Source: Photobacterium frigidiphilum
GTDB taxonomy: Bacteria; Pseudomonadota; Gammaproteobacteria; Enterobacterales; Vibrionaceae
Reading direction: 5' to 3'
DNA: 64,000 nucleotides
Assembly: GCF_003025615.1 (NCBI RefSeq)
Contig: NZ_PYMJ01000001.1
Location: 124,001-188,000 of the forward strand
Shown: positions 30,467 to 40,789 of the stretch, one piece after another
How positions within the stretch are numbered: the stretch's first letter is position 1
Layout of the letters: the number at the start of each line of letters is the position of its first letter
Program-made: the position numbers and the translations under genes
The notes under the pieces: generated by a model
Seen by the model: only the letters and a program-made list of their open reading frames with translations
Told to the model about the DNA's origin: nothing
Database searches by the model: none

Positions 30467-31600
30467 ATGTACCAGTTCACATTCTCATTTGAAGAATTTC
30501 TTGCCGAGTTTTGGCAGAAAAAACCTGTTGTCATAAAAGGTGGTTTTAAAGATTTCGTCGACCCAATCAGCCCTGATGAACTTGCAGGATTAGCAATGGA
30601 AGAAGACGTCGATTCCCGTTATGTCGCAAGAAACGGCGAAGAATGGGATGTTCGTCATGGTCCTTTATCCTTTGATAATACACCAGAAGATCACTGGTCA
30701 TTCATTGTTCAAGCTGCGAATCATTGGCATGAAGGTGCAGCCCGCTTAGTTACACCATTTCGTCAATTACCAAACTGGTTATTTGATGATTTGATGATCA
30801 GTTATTCAACACCGGGCGGCGGTGTTGGCCCACATATTGACCAATATGATGTATTCATTACTCAAGGTTCGGGCAAACGACATTGGCGAGTGGGCCCTAA
30901 AAAAGATGATTACGAAGAAGAATTACGCCACCCTGCGCTTCGTCAAATCAAAGGATTTGAGCCAATCATTGACGAAGTAATGGAACCTGGTGATATTTTA
31001 TATATTCCGCCAGGATTTCCGCACGACGGTTACGCGATAGAAACATCCATGAGCTTTTCTGTTGGCTTTCGCTCACCAAAGAAGCAAGAATTATTAAGTA
31101 GCTTTGCTGATTTCATTATTTCTAACGATATTGGAGATGTGCATTACCACAACCCTTCAATTCCTGCGCGTCAAAATAGCGGAGCAATCTTAGCAGCGGA
31201 ATGTAATGATCTTGAAGCAATGATGCGAAGCTTGTTGGATCACCCTGATTTAATGAAACAATGGATGGGTGAACATCTAAGCCACAGTCGTCATGAACTT
31301 GATATCATTTCATCAGAGCCGCCTTGGCAAAAAAATGAAACCTATCAGTTTTTAGAAGATGGTGAAGAGTTCAAACGTTTAGGTGGCTTACGGGCTTTTT
31401 ACCATCCAGAACAACCCAATGTTCTTTACATTAATGGTGACAAGTTTGAACTACCAGAAGAATGTTCAGAAGCCGCTAAATGCCTATGTGATGAAGAACA
31501 AGTCAGTTTGCCTTTACTTGGGAAACAGCTTGATCATCCTGCGTTTTTAGCAATGCTGACACAACTTATCAATATGGGTTATTGGTATCCCGTTGACTAA
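30467..31600 (+). CDS. roxA: Ribosomal protein L16 arginine 3-hydroxylase (YcfD/RoxA)
   Basis: A JmjC-type 2-oxoglutarate/Fe(II) oxygenase of 377 residues that, in E. coli, hydroxylates an arginine of ribosomal protein L16. The iron ligands are visible in GPHIDQYDVFIT (His and Asp) and in YIPPGFPHDG (second His), and the N-terminus (FSFEEFLAEFWQKKPVVIKGGF-like) aligns with YcfD. The C-terminal half holds the dimerisation and winged-helix regions. The frame opens two codons earlier with a TTG, but the ATG at 30467 agrees with the family N-terminus. It stands alone between the giant surface gene and a chemoreceptor gene. Confidence 0.93.
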   Translation: MYQFTFSFEEFLAEFWQKKPVVIKGGFKDFVDPISPDELAGLAMEEDVDSRYVARNGEEWDVRHGPLSFDNTPEDHWSFIVQAANHWHEGAARLVTPFRQLPNWLFDDLMISYSTPGGGVGPHIDQYDVFITQGSGKRHWRVGPKKDDYEEELRHPALRQIKGFEPIIDEVMEPGDILYIPPGFPHDGYAIETSMSFSVGFRSPKKQELLSSFADFIISNDIGDVHYHNPSIPARQNSGAILAAECNDLEAMMRSLLDHPDLMKQWMGEHLSHSRHELDIISSEPPWQKNETYQFLEDGEEFKRLGGLRAFYHPEQPNVLYINGDKFELPEECSEAAKCLCDEEQVSLPLLGKQLDHPAFLAMLTQLINMGYWYPVD

Positions 31601-31623
31601 TCTTCAATAATTGTTCAATTTCC

Positions 31624-31656
31624 GCACCAAACAAAAATGTTTGGTGCTCTTTATTA
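31624..31656 (+). terminator. roxA terminator
   Basis: Perfect 10-bp stem GCACCAAACA / TGTTTGGTGC (31624-31633 and 31638-31647) with loop AAAA, then TCTTTATTATT. Confidence 0.75.
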
Positions 31657-31724
31657 TTGAGCAATAAAAAACGCCAGCTAGGCTGACGCTTTGGTGAAGA
31701 CGGTAAATATACCAACAACAATAC

Positions 31725-33860
31725 CTACACTTTAAATTGACTCGCGAGCGCTTTCTGTCGCTCTGAAATCTCCGTTAAACGCTGCCCTATATCTGCAGAG
31801 CTTTCGGCATGCGTTAAGATGCCCTCACTTAGCTCGCGAATATTAGACACATTACGGTTCACTTCGCCAGAAACAGCTTGCTGCTCTTCTGCAGCCCGCA
31901 TTATCTGTTCATTCATGGCTTGAATGGCACCAACTGATTCCGTAATTTGGCTTAAACTATCAACCGCTTTACTTACCTGCTCGGCCGTATCACCTGCGAG
32001 TTGGTTTCCTTCTTCAATTGCACAAACAACACTGCGCGTGCCTTGTTGCAAATCGTCAATTACTGTATGAATTTGCCTAACAGAATCTTTTGTTCGGCTG
32101 GCTAGCAAACGTACTTCATCAGCCACAACGGCAAAGCCTCGCCCTTGGTCTCCTGCACGCGCAGCTTCTATCGCGGCATTTAATGCTAATAAATTAGTCT
32201 GCTCAGAAATACCTTCAATCACCTTTAATATCTCATTAATATTCTCGCTATTGCTTTCTAGCTCTTTAGCAATAGGAACCGCACTATCCATACGATTAAC
32301 AAGACTTGCCATTAAGCCTGCTGATAACTGTATGACTTGCTGCCCTTGTTGCGCAGCACTATCTGCTTTTTTTGCAGCGTCGACTGCTGTTTCTGTGTGA
32401 TCAACCACTTGTGCTGATGTTTGGGTCATTTCTTCTGATGCCGTTGCAACCATATCAACTTCTTTAAATTGTGATTCACTTCCATCACGAGTCTTGCTGG
32501 CAACATAAGCGGCTTCACCTGCTGTTTTACTCACCTCTTCAACCGTCACAACAACCTGACCAATGGTATTTTGCAGCTTATCAAGGAATCGATTAAACCA
32601 AGTTGCCAACTCCCCAACTTCGTCTTGTTGAGTAACAGCGATACGTTGCGTTAAATCACCTTCACCAGATGCTATTTCTTTTAGGCTTTCGACAACTTGT
32701 TTAATCGGTGCAACTAATCGTGATGCCGCAAATAACACCACTAAAATACCAAAACCGCCGATCAGAACACTCGCGATAATTTGAATCTTTGATGATGCTG
32801 AACGCTGGGCTTGAATCGCGCTATCTAATGCTATTGCTTCTTCTAATACTTGCTCTGCAGGAAGTTGGACTATAATGCCCCATGTGGTATTACCCAGCAT
32901 GACGGGTGTATAAGCTAATAACCATTGTTGGTTATTACTCCAGCCAATAAAATCATTACCATTGCTTAACCAAGTGGGTAACGTTTCGGGCAATCCATCT
33001 TGCGGTGTATACCTATCCCCTAATCGACTTTCATCTTGGTCCCACGCTACAACCGTACCGTCGTTACTTAATAGACTAACTTTACCGATACCATTAAATA
33101 GATTGTTATCGACTTCGTTAATAACGGGCTGAAGGGTATTCAATTTAATATCGATTCCCATAATACCGATAGATTTACCATCAACAATCAAAGGCGTGGT
33201 TATTGAACTAATAAGATGACGTCCCGATTCTTCACTTGAAAAAGTAGGGTTCATCACACAGGTATTTTGAGAAAGTGCACTGCATGAAAAAATATCATTA
33301 TCTGCACGCCCTGCTGTATTCAAACTAGTATTAACAATTTGCTCTTCAGTAAATACACGTTGAACGGCTTGCTGGTTTAATGACTTTGACCAGTAGGGTG
33401 CAAAACGCCCCGTACTATTGGCACCTACATAACTAGCATCATGATAATTATTGTCTTCACCGTCTAGCGCATTAGGTTCAAATACCACAAATGCACTATA
33501 GATATTAGGGAAATTATTGACCGAACGACGCAATAATTCATTAATTGAACCTCGAAGTTCTGCACTATTTGTATAATTCTCTTCAGCATTGAACTTTAAA
33601 AACAAAACGCTTTGCGCCAACATTTCAGCCCTATAAGTGGCTTCATCCATATACTGTTGAACATATATAGCCTGACGTTCCGATTGTATTTTTACGAGCG
33701 CTTCAGATTGATTACGCAAGGATGTGAACGTTTGCTCACTAACAAGTTGCTGGTTTTGACTTGAGAAATAAAATGACAGCCCAGTTAATACGAATACTGT
33801 AAGTAGTATCCCTACTCCTGCCATCAGCGTGATCTTCCATTGCACAGAAAGTGAACGCAT
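31725..33860 (-). CDS. Methyl-accepting chemotaxis protein with periplasmic Cache-type sensor
   Basis: A 711-residue chemoreceptor. TM1 lies at about residues 9-31, a large periplasmic domain with Cache-like features ([42 protein letters not shown]) at 32-355, TM2 at about 358-382, a HAMP domain ([26 protein letters not shown]) after it, and the cytoplasmic coiled coil with hairpin tip [17 protein letters not shown]. Family members of this shape bind small molecules such as amino acids; the ligand here is unknown. It is monocistronic, with a short hairpin on the minus strand after the stop (GCGTCAGC... then TTTTTT, about 31665-31695). It does not end in the NWETF pentapeptide used by CheR in some receptors. 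Confidence 0.93.
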   Translation of the reverse strand: MRSLSVQWKITLMAGVGILLTVFVLTGLSFYFSSQNQQLVSEQTFTSLRNQSEALVKIQSERQAIYVQQYMDEATYRAEMLAQSVLFLKFNAEENYTNSAELRGSINELLRRSVNNFPNIYSAFVVFEPNALDGEDNNYHDASYVGANSTGRFAPYWSKSLNQQAVQRVFTEEQIVNTSLNTAGRADNDIFSCSALSQNTCVMNPTFSSEESGRHLISSITTPLIVDGKSIGIMGIDIKLNTLQPVINEVDNNLFNGIGKVSLLSNDGTVVAWDQDESRLGDRYTPQDGLPETLPTWLSNGNDFIGWSNNQQWLLAYTPVMLGNTTWGIIVQLPAEQVLEEAIALDSAIQAQRSASSKIQIIASVLIGGFGILVVLFAASRLVAPIKQVVESLKEIASGEGDLTQRIAVTQQDEVGELATWFNRFLDKLQNTIGQVVVTVEEVSKTAGEAAYVASKTRDGSESQFKEVDMVATASEEMTQTSAQVVDHTETAVDAAKKADSAAQQGQQVIQLSAGLMASLVNRMDSAVPIAKELESNSENINEILKVIEGISEQTNLLALNAAIEAARAGDQGRGFAVVADEVRLLASRTKDSVRQIHTVIDDLQQGTRSVVCAIEEGNQLAGDTAEQVSKAVDSLSQITESVGAIQAMNEQIMRAAEEQQAVSGEVNRNVSNIRELSEGILTHAESSADIGQRLTEISERQKALASQFKV

Positions 33861-33979
33861 ATAAACAATCCTTGTTTGTATTTGATACCAAAATGTAACT
33901 GTTATTTATTTAATTATCAATATGCATAAATATTAATTAACCATTTATATATTAATGACATATGACATTTTTTTGACAT

Positions 33980-34006
33980 AAAAAAAGCGCGGTTTTGACA
34001 CCGCGC
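33980..34006 (-). terminator. opp operon terminator
   Basis: On the minus strand the perfect stem GCGCGGT / ACCGCGC (loop GTCAAA) is followed by seven T, just after oppF. Confidence 0.9.
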
Positions 34007-34029
34007 CTAAAGCCTGTCACAGGCTTGAA

Positions 34030-35019
34030 CTAGTAAGCTTTTAAACAAGATACGGCATGAACATCACCGCCTTGTAAGTCTGGCTTTGTTTTCGCACACT
34101 CATCAGAGGCAATTGGGCAACGCGTACGGAATACACAACCTGATGGCGGATTGATAGGAGAAGGGAGCTCGCCTTCTAGCAATTGAATTACTTTATTCTT
34201 TTCCAATTCAGGATCAGGAATAGGTACAGCAGACATTAATGCTTTGGTATATGGATGCTTTGGATTAGCAAATAGTGCATCACTTTCACCCATTTCAACC
34301 GCATTGCCTAAATACATCACCAATACACGGTCAGAAATATGTTTCACTACCGACAAATCATGCGCAATAAAGATTAAGCTTAAGCCCATTTCTTTTTGCA
34401 GCGCTTTTAGTAAGTTCACAACTTGTGCTTGAATCGATACATCAAGCGCAGAAACGGGTTCATCACAGATAATCATTTTAGGCTTTAATACCAATGCACG
34501 CGCAATACCAATACGCTGACACTGTCCGCCAGAAAACTCATGAGGGTAACGGTTGATCACGTTAGGCAATAAACCCACCTTGGTCATCATTACTTTAACT
34601 TGTTCTTTCACGTCATCATCATGTAAATCTGGGTAGAACGCTTTTAATGGTTCCGCAATGATTTCGCCAACGGTCATTCGAGGATTCAATGAAGCCAGTG
34701 GGTCTTGGAAAATCATTTGAATTTCTTTACGTTTTTCACGCATATTTGAATGGTTTAATTTTGTTAAATCTTGACCAAGCCAAACAACATTGCCATCTGT
34801 AGCTTCAACCAAACCAATAACGGCACGTGCAAATGTTGATTTACCACAACCTGATTCACCAACAACACCGAGTGTTTCACCTTCATACAAACGGATATCA
34901 ACCCCATCGACTGCTTTAAGCTTTAATGGTTTAGTCCAAGGCCATCCTGATTTAGCGGCGATGTTAAAGTGAACTTTTAAATCTTTAATATCTAACAATA
35001 GATTTTTTTGTGCATTCAT
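34030..35019 (-). CDS. oppF: Oligopeptide ABC transporter ATP-binding protein OppF
   Basis: The second ATPase of the oligopeptide importer, 329 residues from the chosen start. Walker A GESGCGKS, signature FSGGQCQRIGIARAL, Walker B MIICDEP and the C-terminal oligopeptide-transporter domain with its cysteine cluster (GCVFRTRCPIASDEC) are present. This C-terminal cluster binds a 4Fe-4S centre in some Dpp/Opp ATPases. The frame extends two codons further to a GTG, but the ATG at 35019 shares its A with the oppD stop (TAATG), a typical coupled start with GGGGAC upstream. It is the last gene of oppABCDF. Confidence 0.96.
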   Translation of the reverse strand: MNAQKNLLLDIKDLKVHFNIAAKSGWPWTKPLKLKAVDGVDIRLYEGETLGVVGESGCGKSTFARAVIGLVEATDGNVVWLGQDLTKLNHSNMREKRKEIQMIFQDPLASLNPRMTVGEIIAEPLKAFYPDLHDDDVKEQVKVMMTKVGLLPNVINRYPHEFSGGQCQRIGIARALVLKPKMIICDEPVSALDVSIQAQVVNLLKALQKEMGLSLIFIAHDLSVVKHISDRVLVMYLGNAVEMGESDALFANPKHPYTKALMSAVPIPDPELEKNKVIQLLEGELPSPINPPSGCVFRTRCPIASDECAKTKPDLQGGDVHAVSCLKAY

Positions 35020-35984
35020 TACCACGTCCCCAAGTCAGAAAAACAAGCACGTAAACGACCGTCAGAAAACGCTTTCAAATCTGGCGCTTCTTGCTTACAA
35101 CGGCTCGATACACGGTGACAACGCTCTTGATAAGGACAACCAACAGGCAAACGCAATAAGTTTGGTGGGTTACCAGGAATCGTCGGTAATTCTTCACCTT
35201 CTGTATCTAAACGTGGAATTGCACGTAGCAAACCTTCGGTATATGGGTGCGCTGGCTTATAGAAAATCTCATTGATTTTGCCATATTCCATCGTACGACC
35301 TGCATACATCACCAGTACTTTGTCACAGCTACCAGCCACGACACCAAGATCGTGGGTGATCATAATGATCGACGTGTTAAAGTCTTTTTTCAGATCATTC
35401 AGCATTTCCATGATCTGTGCTTGAACGGTTACGTCTAACGCGGTGGTTGGTTCGTCGGCAATCAACAACTTAGGGCGACATAATAACGCCATCGCAATCA
35501 TAACTCGTTGACGCATACCACCCGAAAATTCGTGCGGGTACATAGTAATACGCTGACGAGCTTCTGGAATTTTAACCGCATCTAACATGCGAACACTTTC
35601 TTCAAACGCCTCTTTCTTACCCATGCCTTTGTGCAGCATTAATACTTCCATAAGCTGATCGCTTACTTTCATATACGGGTTAAGTGACGTCATTGGATCT
35701 TGGAAAATCATCGCAATTTGCTCAGCTCGAACTTTATTCAGTTCTTTCTCTGGCAAATTGAGAATTTCATTACCTTCAAATTTAGCACTACCGCTAATAA
35801 TACCGTTTTTAGCTAGTAGCCCCATAATGGCAAATACGGTTTGGCTTTTGCCTGAACCCGACTCACCCACAATACCTAGAGTTTCACCTAGATTTAGAGA
35901 AAAATTAAGATCATTTACCGCGGTGACAATACCGTCTTGTGTTGTAAATTCTACGCGTAGATCTTTGACATCTAATAAGCTCAT
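35019..35984 (-). CDS. oppD: Oligopeptide ABC transporter ATP-binding protein OppD
   Basis: ATPase partner of OppF on the cytoplasmic side of the importer. Walker A GESGSGKS, signature FSGGMRQRVMIAMAL, Walker B LLIADEPTTALD and the C-terminal domain with cysteines (GCPYQERCHRVSSRC) are intact. Two ATGs lie side by side; the second (35984) is better spaced from AAGGA and gives MSLLDVKDLRVEF, 321 residues. It overlaps oppF by one base. Confidence 0.95.
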   Translation of the reverse strand: MSLLDVKDLRVEFTTQDGIVTAVNDLNFSLNLGETLGIVGESGSGKSQTVFAIMGLLAKNGIISGSAKFEGNEILNLPEKELNKVRAEQIAMIFQDPMTSLNPYMKVSDQLMEVLMLHKGMGKKEAFEESVRMLDAVKIPEARQRITMYPHEFSGGMRQRVMIAMALLCRPKLLIADEPTTALDVTVQAQIMEMLNDLKKDFNTSIIMITHDLGVVAGSCDKVLVMYAGRTMEYGKINEIFYKPAHPYTEGLLRAIPRLDTEGEELPTIPGNPPNLLRLPVGCPYQERCHRVSSRCKQEAPDLKAFSDGRLRACFSDLGTW

Positions 35985-36071
35985 CATTACTTCCTTATAC
36001 TTGTATACCTAACTAAGCCCATTGCGTGAGAATGTCACCATTAACAGCACTGAGTTAAGTATCACTGATTC

Positions 36072-36986
36072 TTATCTGTCTTTTGGATCTAGTGCGTCAC
36101 GTAAACCGTCACCCACATAGTTAAAGCAGAACAGGGTTACCACCATGAATGCCGCAGGGTACATCAACTGCCACAAAGCAACTTCCATTGTTTGTGAACC
36201 TTCTTGAAGTAGTGCGCCCCAACTCGTCATTGGTTCTTGAACACCTAAGCCTAGGAAGCTAAGGAAAGATTCAGTCAGAATCATGGATGGCACAAGCAGT
36301 GTTGAATACACAGCAACAATACCTAATACGTTCGGCACGATGTGGCGTGTAATTATTCTCCAACGGCTTACACCTGATACATGCGCAGCTTCAATAAACT
36401 CTTTTCCACGAAGTGACAAGGTTTGTCCTCGTACAATACGTGCCATATCAAGCCAAGAAATCGCACCAATCGCAACAAAGATCAGCATGATATTTCGACC
36501 GAAAAACGTCACCAAGACGATCACGAAGAACATGAATGGGATCGAATAAAGAATCTCAAGAATACGCATCATTACACGGTCAGTACGGCCACCGATGAAA
36601 CCAGAAGTGGCACCGTAAAGTGTACCAATAACAACCGCAACTAGCGCACCTAACACACCAACCATTAGTGAGATACGCCCACCAATAAGCGTACGGGTAA
36701 ACAAGTCTCGACCTAGGCTATCAGTACCAAAGAAGTGACCTTCAGCACCATAGCTTGGTGCGGCATGTAATGAATACCAGTCAGTATCATCATAAGCATA
36801 GTGACTCAGCATTGGACCAAAAATCACAGCTATCGCGATTAGCGTTAAAATCGCTAAACTCACCATTGCCGCTTTATTTCGTTTAAAACGTGTTCGAGCA
36901 TCTTGCCATAAACTGCGACCTTCAATTTCCAGTTTTTCTGAAAACGCTTCGACAGCTTCTACATTTTCTTTTTTAGTTAGCATCAT
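36072..36986 (-). CDS. oppC: Oligopeptide ABC transporter permease OppC
   Basis: Inner-membrane permease of 304 residues with a long N-terminal cytoplasmic segment (EKLEIEGRSLWQDARTRFKRNKAA), six membrane spans and the EAA loop (EFIEAAHVSGVSRWRIITRHIVPN) that contacts the ATPases. The sequence tracks E. coli OppC over its full length, including the terminal GDGLRDALDPKDR. The start MMLTKKE is kept because GAGG sits eight bases before the first ATG. It lies 11 bp after oppB. Confidence 0.97.
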   Translation of the reverse strand: MMLTKKENVEAVEAFSEKLEIEGRSLWQDARTRFKRNKAAMVSLAILTLIAIAVIFGPMLSHYAYDDTDWYSLHAAPSYGAEGHFFGTDSLGRDLFTRTLIGGRISLMVGVLGALVAVVIGTLYGATSGFIGGRTDRVMMRILEILYSIPFMFFVIVLVTFFGRNIMLIFVAIGAISWLDMARIVRGQTLSLRGKEFIEAAHVSGVSRWRIITRHIVPNVLGIVAVYSTLLVPSMILTESFLSFLGLGVQEPMTSWGALLQEGSQTMEVALWQLMYPAAFMVVTLFCFNYVGDGLRDALDPKDR

Positions 36987-36997
36987 CTGTCTGGCCT

Positions 36998-37918
36998 CTA
37001 GTAACGAATTTTCGGATCGATATACGCAAGTAAGATATCAACAACAGCATTGAAGATGATCGTTAGCGTACCAATAAGAATTGTAATACCTAAAACCAAC
37101 GAGTAATCACGGTTGAAGGCTGCGTTTACAAAGAGTTTGCCGATTCCTGGCAGACCGAATATCGTTTCAATAACCACAGAACCCGTGATAATACCGACGA
37201 AAGCAGGTCCCATATAAGAAACAACAGGCAATAATGCAGGTTTTAGCGCATGCTTAATAATGATATACGGGTAACTTAAGCCCTTCGCACGTGCTGTACG
37301 AATAAAGTTACTATTCAGTGTTTCAATCATACTTGCACGTGTAATACGCGCAAATGTAGCAACATATAGCAGTGACATACCAAACATAGGCAGTAACACA
37401 AATTTCATTGAACCGTCTTGCCAGCCACCCGCAGGCAACCAACCAAGATTGATTGAGAATATATAGATAAGAATGGGAGCCAATATAAACGAGGGCATTA
37501 CAACCCCGGCCATGGCTGTCGACATGATAGTGTAATCAATCCAAGTATTGTGTTTCAACGCTGCAATGGTTCCGACGGTTACCCCCATCACCAAAGCAAA
37601 GATAAATGCAAAGAAACCAATCTTTGCTGATACTGGTAACGCTTTAACAACCAGTTCATTTACCGTGAAATCTTTATATTTAAATGAAGGACCGAAATCA
37701 CCTTGAAGAATATTTCCAAGGTAGGTGATGTATTGCTCTGAAACTGGTTTATCTAGCCCATATTTGGCTTCAATGTTTGCCATTACTTCGGGCGGTAATG
37801 GACGTTCGCTTGAAAAGGGGTTGCCTGGTGCAAAGCGCATCAGGAAAAACGAAATGGTAATAAGTACCAATAACGTAGGGATGGCTTCAAAAATCCGTTT
37901 TGCGATGAATTTAATCAT
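36998..37918 (-). CDS. oppB: Oligopeptide ABC transporter permease OppB
   Basis: The first permease of the importer, 306 residues, beginning with the family-typical MIKFIAKRIFEAIPTLLVLI span and RFAPGNPF loop, with the EAA motif region NFIRTARAKGLSYPYIIIKH. It pairs with OppC to form the channel. It lies 92 bp downstream of oppA, separated by a hairpin that probably lowers membrane-subunit expression relative to the binding protein. Confidence 0.97.
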   Translation of the reverse strand: MIKFIAKRIFEAIPTLLVLITISFFLMRFAPGNPFSSERPLPPEVMANIEAKYGLDKPVSEQYITYLGNILQGDFGPSFKYKDFTVNELVVKALPVSAKIGFFAFIFALVMGVTVGTIAALKHNTWIDYTIMSTAMAGVVMPSFILAPILIYIFSINLGWLPAGGWQDGSMKFVLLPMFGMSLLYVATFARITRASMIETLNSNFIRTARAKGLSYPYIIIKHALKPALLPVVSYMGPAFVGIITGSVVIETIFGLPGIGKLFVNAAFNRDYSLVLGITILIGTLTIIFNAVVDILLAYIDPKIRY

Positions 37919-37951
37919 AAACTCTACCGTTTATTTTTATAGCTGTGACAG

Positions 37952-37985
37952 AAAAAGCGCTACACCCAAACCTTTAGGTGCAGCG
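37952..37985 (-). terminator. Intercistronic hairpin (attenuator) between oppA and oppB
   Basis: On the minus strand CGCTGCACC and GGTGTAGCG (one G-T pair) enclose a 10-base loop and are followed by CTTTTT. Its place directly after the binding-protein gene suggests partial termination or 3'-end protection of oppA mRNA. Confidence 0.65.
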
Positions 37986-38010
37986 TTTATAGCGTTATAT
38001 ATCTTGCTGT

Positions 38011-39645
38011 TTATTTGTCAGCAATGATGTACATGTCTTTAGTGAACAATTTGTCTTCTGCGTTGTTTGACGCGTAACCACCAACTTTAGTGCTTACAAG
38101 ACGCGCCTTAACGTATTGGTAGATAGGTGCGATCGGCATATCTTCAGCAAGTTGCTTTTCAGCTTCAGCGTAAAGCTTCTCACGTTCAACATCAGACGTT
38201 GAACTCAATGCTTTAGCCATAATGCCATCATAAGCTTTGCTGTTATATTTTGGATCGTTAGAACTGTTGTTGCTTTGCATTAATGACAAGAAGCTTGATG
38301 CTTCATTGTAGTCACCACACCAGCCCGCACGTGTTACGTCAAAGTTACCCTGACGGCGGTTATCCAAGTATGTTTTCCACTCTTGGTTTTCAAGCTTAGC
38401 TGTTACACCTAGGCTCTTCTTCCACATAGAGGCAATAGCAACGGCTAGCTTCTTGTGGTTTTCTGATGTGTTATAAAGCAGAGTAAATTCTAGTGGGTTG
38501 CTGCTATCAAAACCAGCTTCAGCAAGAAGTGCTTTCGCCTCTTCATTACGCTCTTTCTGGCTTAATTTACCGTACTCAGGCGTAACAGGGTTAAAGTTAG
38601 CTGTGATTTCTGGTGTTAAGAAGTAACCAGGCTTTTGGCCTTGGCCTAATAACGCTTTAGTAATAATGTCACGATCGATTGCGTAAGAAAGCGCTTTACG
38701 AACACGAACATCATTGAATGGTGCTTTATCGTTATTAAAGCCGTAGTAGTACGAACAAAGGTTACCAGTAATAGAAACGTCTTCAGCGTGCTCTTTTTGT
38801 AAGCGACGGAAGTGTTCATTCGGTAGTTCGTTAGTAATGTCGATCTCGCCTGCTAAGAAGCGATTCATTTCAGAAACTTGGTTTTCAATTGGTAAATAAG
38901 TGACTTGGTTAATAACCGTTTTCTTATCATCCCAGTATTGAGTATTACGCTTTAATACGATGCGTTCGTTAACAACCCACTTATCAAGAACAAATGCGCC
39001 GTTACCCACGAAGTTTTCTGGTTTAGTCCAATCGTTACCAAACTTTTCAACCACTCTTTTGTTAACAGGCTTTACTGTTGTGTGGCCCATCATTTTCACA
39101 AAATAAGGAACCGCTTCGTTAAGCTCAATTTTTAGTGTATTCGCATCAACAGCGGTTACACCTAATGTTTCTTTATCAGCTTTACCCGCGATGATTTCAG
39201 CAGCATTCTTCATGGTCGTCATTTCGATATACCATGAGTAAGGTGATGCCGTTGCTGGATCAGCTGCGCGCTTAAAGCTGTATGCAAAATCTTCTGCTGT
39301 TACTGGATCGCCATTTGACCACTTAGCATCTTTGCGTAGGTGGAAGATAAATGTTTTATTATCGGTCGTTTCCCAACTTTCAGCGACGCCTGGAACAGTA
39401 TTACCGTCTGCATCTTGGTTAACCAAACCTTCAAGTAGGTCACGGATAACATGCGACTCTGGAACACCTTCAGTTTTATGGGGATCAAGAGAGGCGACTT
39501 CAGTGCCGTTACCACGAACAAGCTCTTGTGTTGCAGATAGTTTTACGCCTTCAGGTACTTCAGCAGCAATTGTAGAAAAAGAAGTGGCTGCAACCGTTAG
39601 GCCCGCACTGATTAATAGTGCTTGAGTGATTTTGTTCTTATACAT
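38011..39645 (-). CDS. oppA: Oligopeptide-binding protein OppA
   Basis: Periplasmic solute-binding protein (SBP family 5) that captures peptides for OppBCDF. The open frame is 567 codons, but the real start is the ATG at 39645 (MYKNKITQALLISAGL..., a good signal peptide cleaved near TIAA), with GGAG six bases upstream; this gives 544 residues. The family core (SLDPHKTEGVPESHVIRDLL, YSFKRAADP, NDVRVRKALSYAIDRD) is intact. It is the first gene of the opp operon, and a small gene on the same strand ends upstream with its own terminator. Confidence 0.96.
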   Translation of the reverse strand: MYKNKITQALLISAGLTVAATSFSTIAAEVPEGVKLSATQELVRGNGTEVASLDPHKTEGVPESHVIRDLLEGLVNQDADGNTVPGVAESWETTDNKTFIFHLRKDAKWSNGDPVTAEDFAYSFKRAADPATASPYSWYIEMTTMKNAAEIIAGKADKETLGVTAVDANTLKIELNEAVPYFVKMMGHTTVKPVNKRVVEKFGNDWTKPENFVGNGAFVLDKWVVNERIVLKRNTQYWDDKKTVINQVTYLPIENQVSEMNRFLAGEIDITNELPNEHFRRLQKEHAEDVSITGNLCSYYYGFNNDKAPFNDVRVRKALSYAIDRDIITKALLGQGQKPGYFLTPEITANFNPVTPEYGKLSQKERNEEAKALLAEAGFDSSNPLEFTLLYNTSENHKKLAVAIASMWKKSLGVTAKLENQEWKTYLDNRRQGNFDVTRAGWCGDYNEASSFLSLMQSNNSSNDPKYNSKAYDGIMAKALSSTSDVEREKLYAEAEKQLAEDMPIAPIYQYVKARLVSTKVGGYASNNAEDKLFTKDMYIIADK

Positions 39646-40110
39646 GCATAACTCCAATACATAATTCTTAGCATCCATGGCTTTCTTCAGCTGGCATAAT
39701 AATTTGCAACCCATGCACTGTTAGTCCTAAACAATGCATAGCAAACCGAAGAATTGGTCAAAACATTAACAGGAATTGAAGCAATTTGCCACAAAACCAT
39801 TACAAAAAGTTAGATAATTCTTAATATTGGTACTTTATGCAGAACAAATGACCAGACAAAAACAAACGGTTAGATATATCTATTAAAAAAACCACTCCGT
39901 AGAGGAAAATCCGCCAATAAAGCTAATGAAAGTGCCAATTTGAATAATAAAAACACCAAAATGAATAAATAATCAGCATAATATGCTCACAAAGACAACA
40001 TCTGACAGTAGAGTCAATAACATAAAAGTAAAACTATGACCTTAAGGCATAAAAAAGCGCCCTTTTTAAGGCGCTTATTAAAAATGTGGTCACAAGTGAA
40101 ATAAGGGAAT
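39646..40110. other. Leader region upstream of oppA
   Basis: 465 bp without an ORF. It holds the terminator of the small gene at 40050-40075 and presumably the opp promoter, which I cannot place with confidence. Confidence 0.5.
40050..40075 (-). terminator. Terminator after the 55-residue gene
   Basis: On the minus strand AGCGCC / GGCGCT (loop TTAAAAAG) is followed by six T. It ends a transcript coming from the small gene at 40111-40278. Confidence 0.8.
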
Positions 40111-40278
40111 TTACTTGTTTTCACTATCAAACTGGGTAATTTGCTTATCGTCACTAACAGATTGCTGTCTTTGCTCTAATAAAAGCTGTTGATCATCATC
40201 TGATTTTGCATTATCTGAAATGCCCAAATCATCCATCATCTGCTTAATCTTCTTGCTGCCTACACGTCTGTGTTTCAT
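40111..40278 (-). CDS. Small hypothetical protein (55 aa)
   Basis: A short ORF with an unusually good translation signal: GGAGAG four bases before the ATG. The product begins MKHRRVGSKKIKQMMDDLGI, a basic amphipathic N-terminus, and continues with a Gln/Asp-rich acidic tail ending DSENK. There is no signal peptide or membrane span. A strong terminator follows 35 bp after the stop, so it forms a single-gene unit upstream of opp. I do not recognise the family; the basic head and acidic tail would suit a nucleic-acid- or protein-binding regulator, but that is speculation. Confidence 0.6.
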   Translation of the reverse strand: MKHRRVGSKKIKQMMDDLGISDNAKSDDDQQLLLEQRQQSVSDDKQITQFDSENK

Positions 40279-40648
40279 ATAACTCTCCGCTGTTAAATAA
40301 GACCAGATAGATAAAAATTCATATTTTTACCAGAACACTCAATAAATATGGCACATAATTTAAGTATGCGCCTGAGCTGGTCTTTGATAGCAGTGAAAAT
40401 AGAAATTATAAAAGCGTAATATCTGCCTTTTTCGCGTGGCTGAAGCACGTATTTTAATAACAAAAACGTATAAAAAAAACACTGATAGATTAAGATTTCA
40501 CAACGCTGTTTTTTAATGAACTTCCTATACCTATCGATCCGCAATAGCGCTACTATCTTCATATCGGGATGATTAATTAGATTTCAGTAATCAAGCTTGA
40601 TCTTGCCGATACTTCCGTTTCCGTTCTGTTAGCATTTGTGAGTTTAGT

Positions 40649-40759
40649 ATGGCATCAGCAAAACCAGCAGCTTGTCTCGCTCGTCCTAGTCCTACCCGTG
40701 TTCGACATGGCTACGTGCCACCGGCACACCGTCCACAGTACAATAAAAAAAGTGATTAA
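40649..40759 (+). CDS. Candidate very small protein (36 aa) or RNA gene
   Basis: ATG at 40649 opens a 36-codon frame encoding MASAKPAACLARPSPTRVRH and a Pro/Tyr-rich tail ending YNKKSD, with TAA at 40757. The base composition is distinctly higher in G+C than the surrounding DNA, and a terminator lies 31 bp downstream on the same strand. The SD is weak (GTGAG). It may instead be part of a small RNA of about 150-200 nt. I do not recognise it. Confidence 0.35.
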   Translation: MASAKPAACLARPSPTRVRHGYVPPAHRPQYNKKSD

Positions 40760-40789
40760 TAGCTAAATTATGCTATGAAATCAATAAAA

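Noticed and set aside
40293..40562. 89-codon minus-strand ORF
   Set aside because: It is in very AT-rich DNA, has no SD, and reads as a random mix of hydrophobic and basic residues. The better-supported small gene with a clear SD starts just downstream on the same strand.
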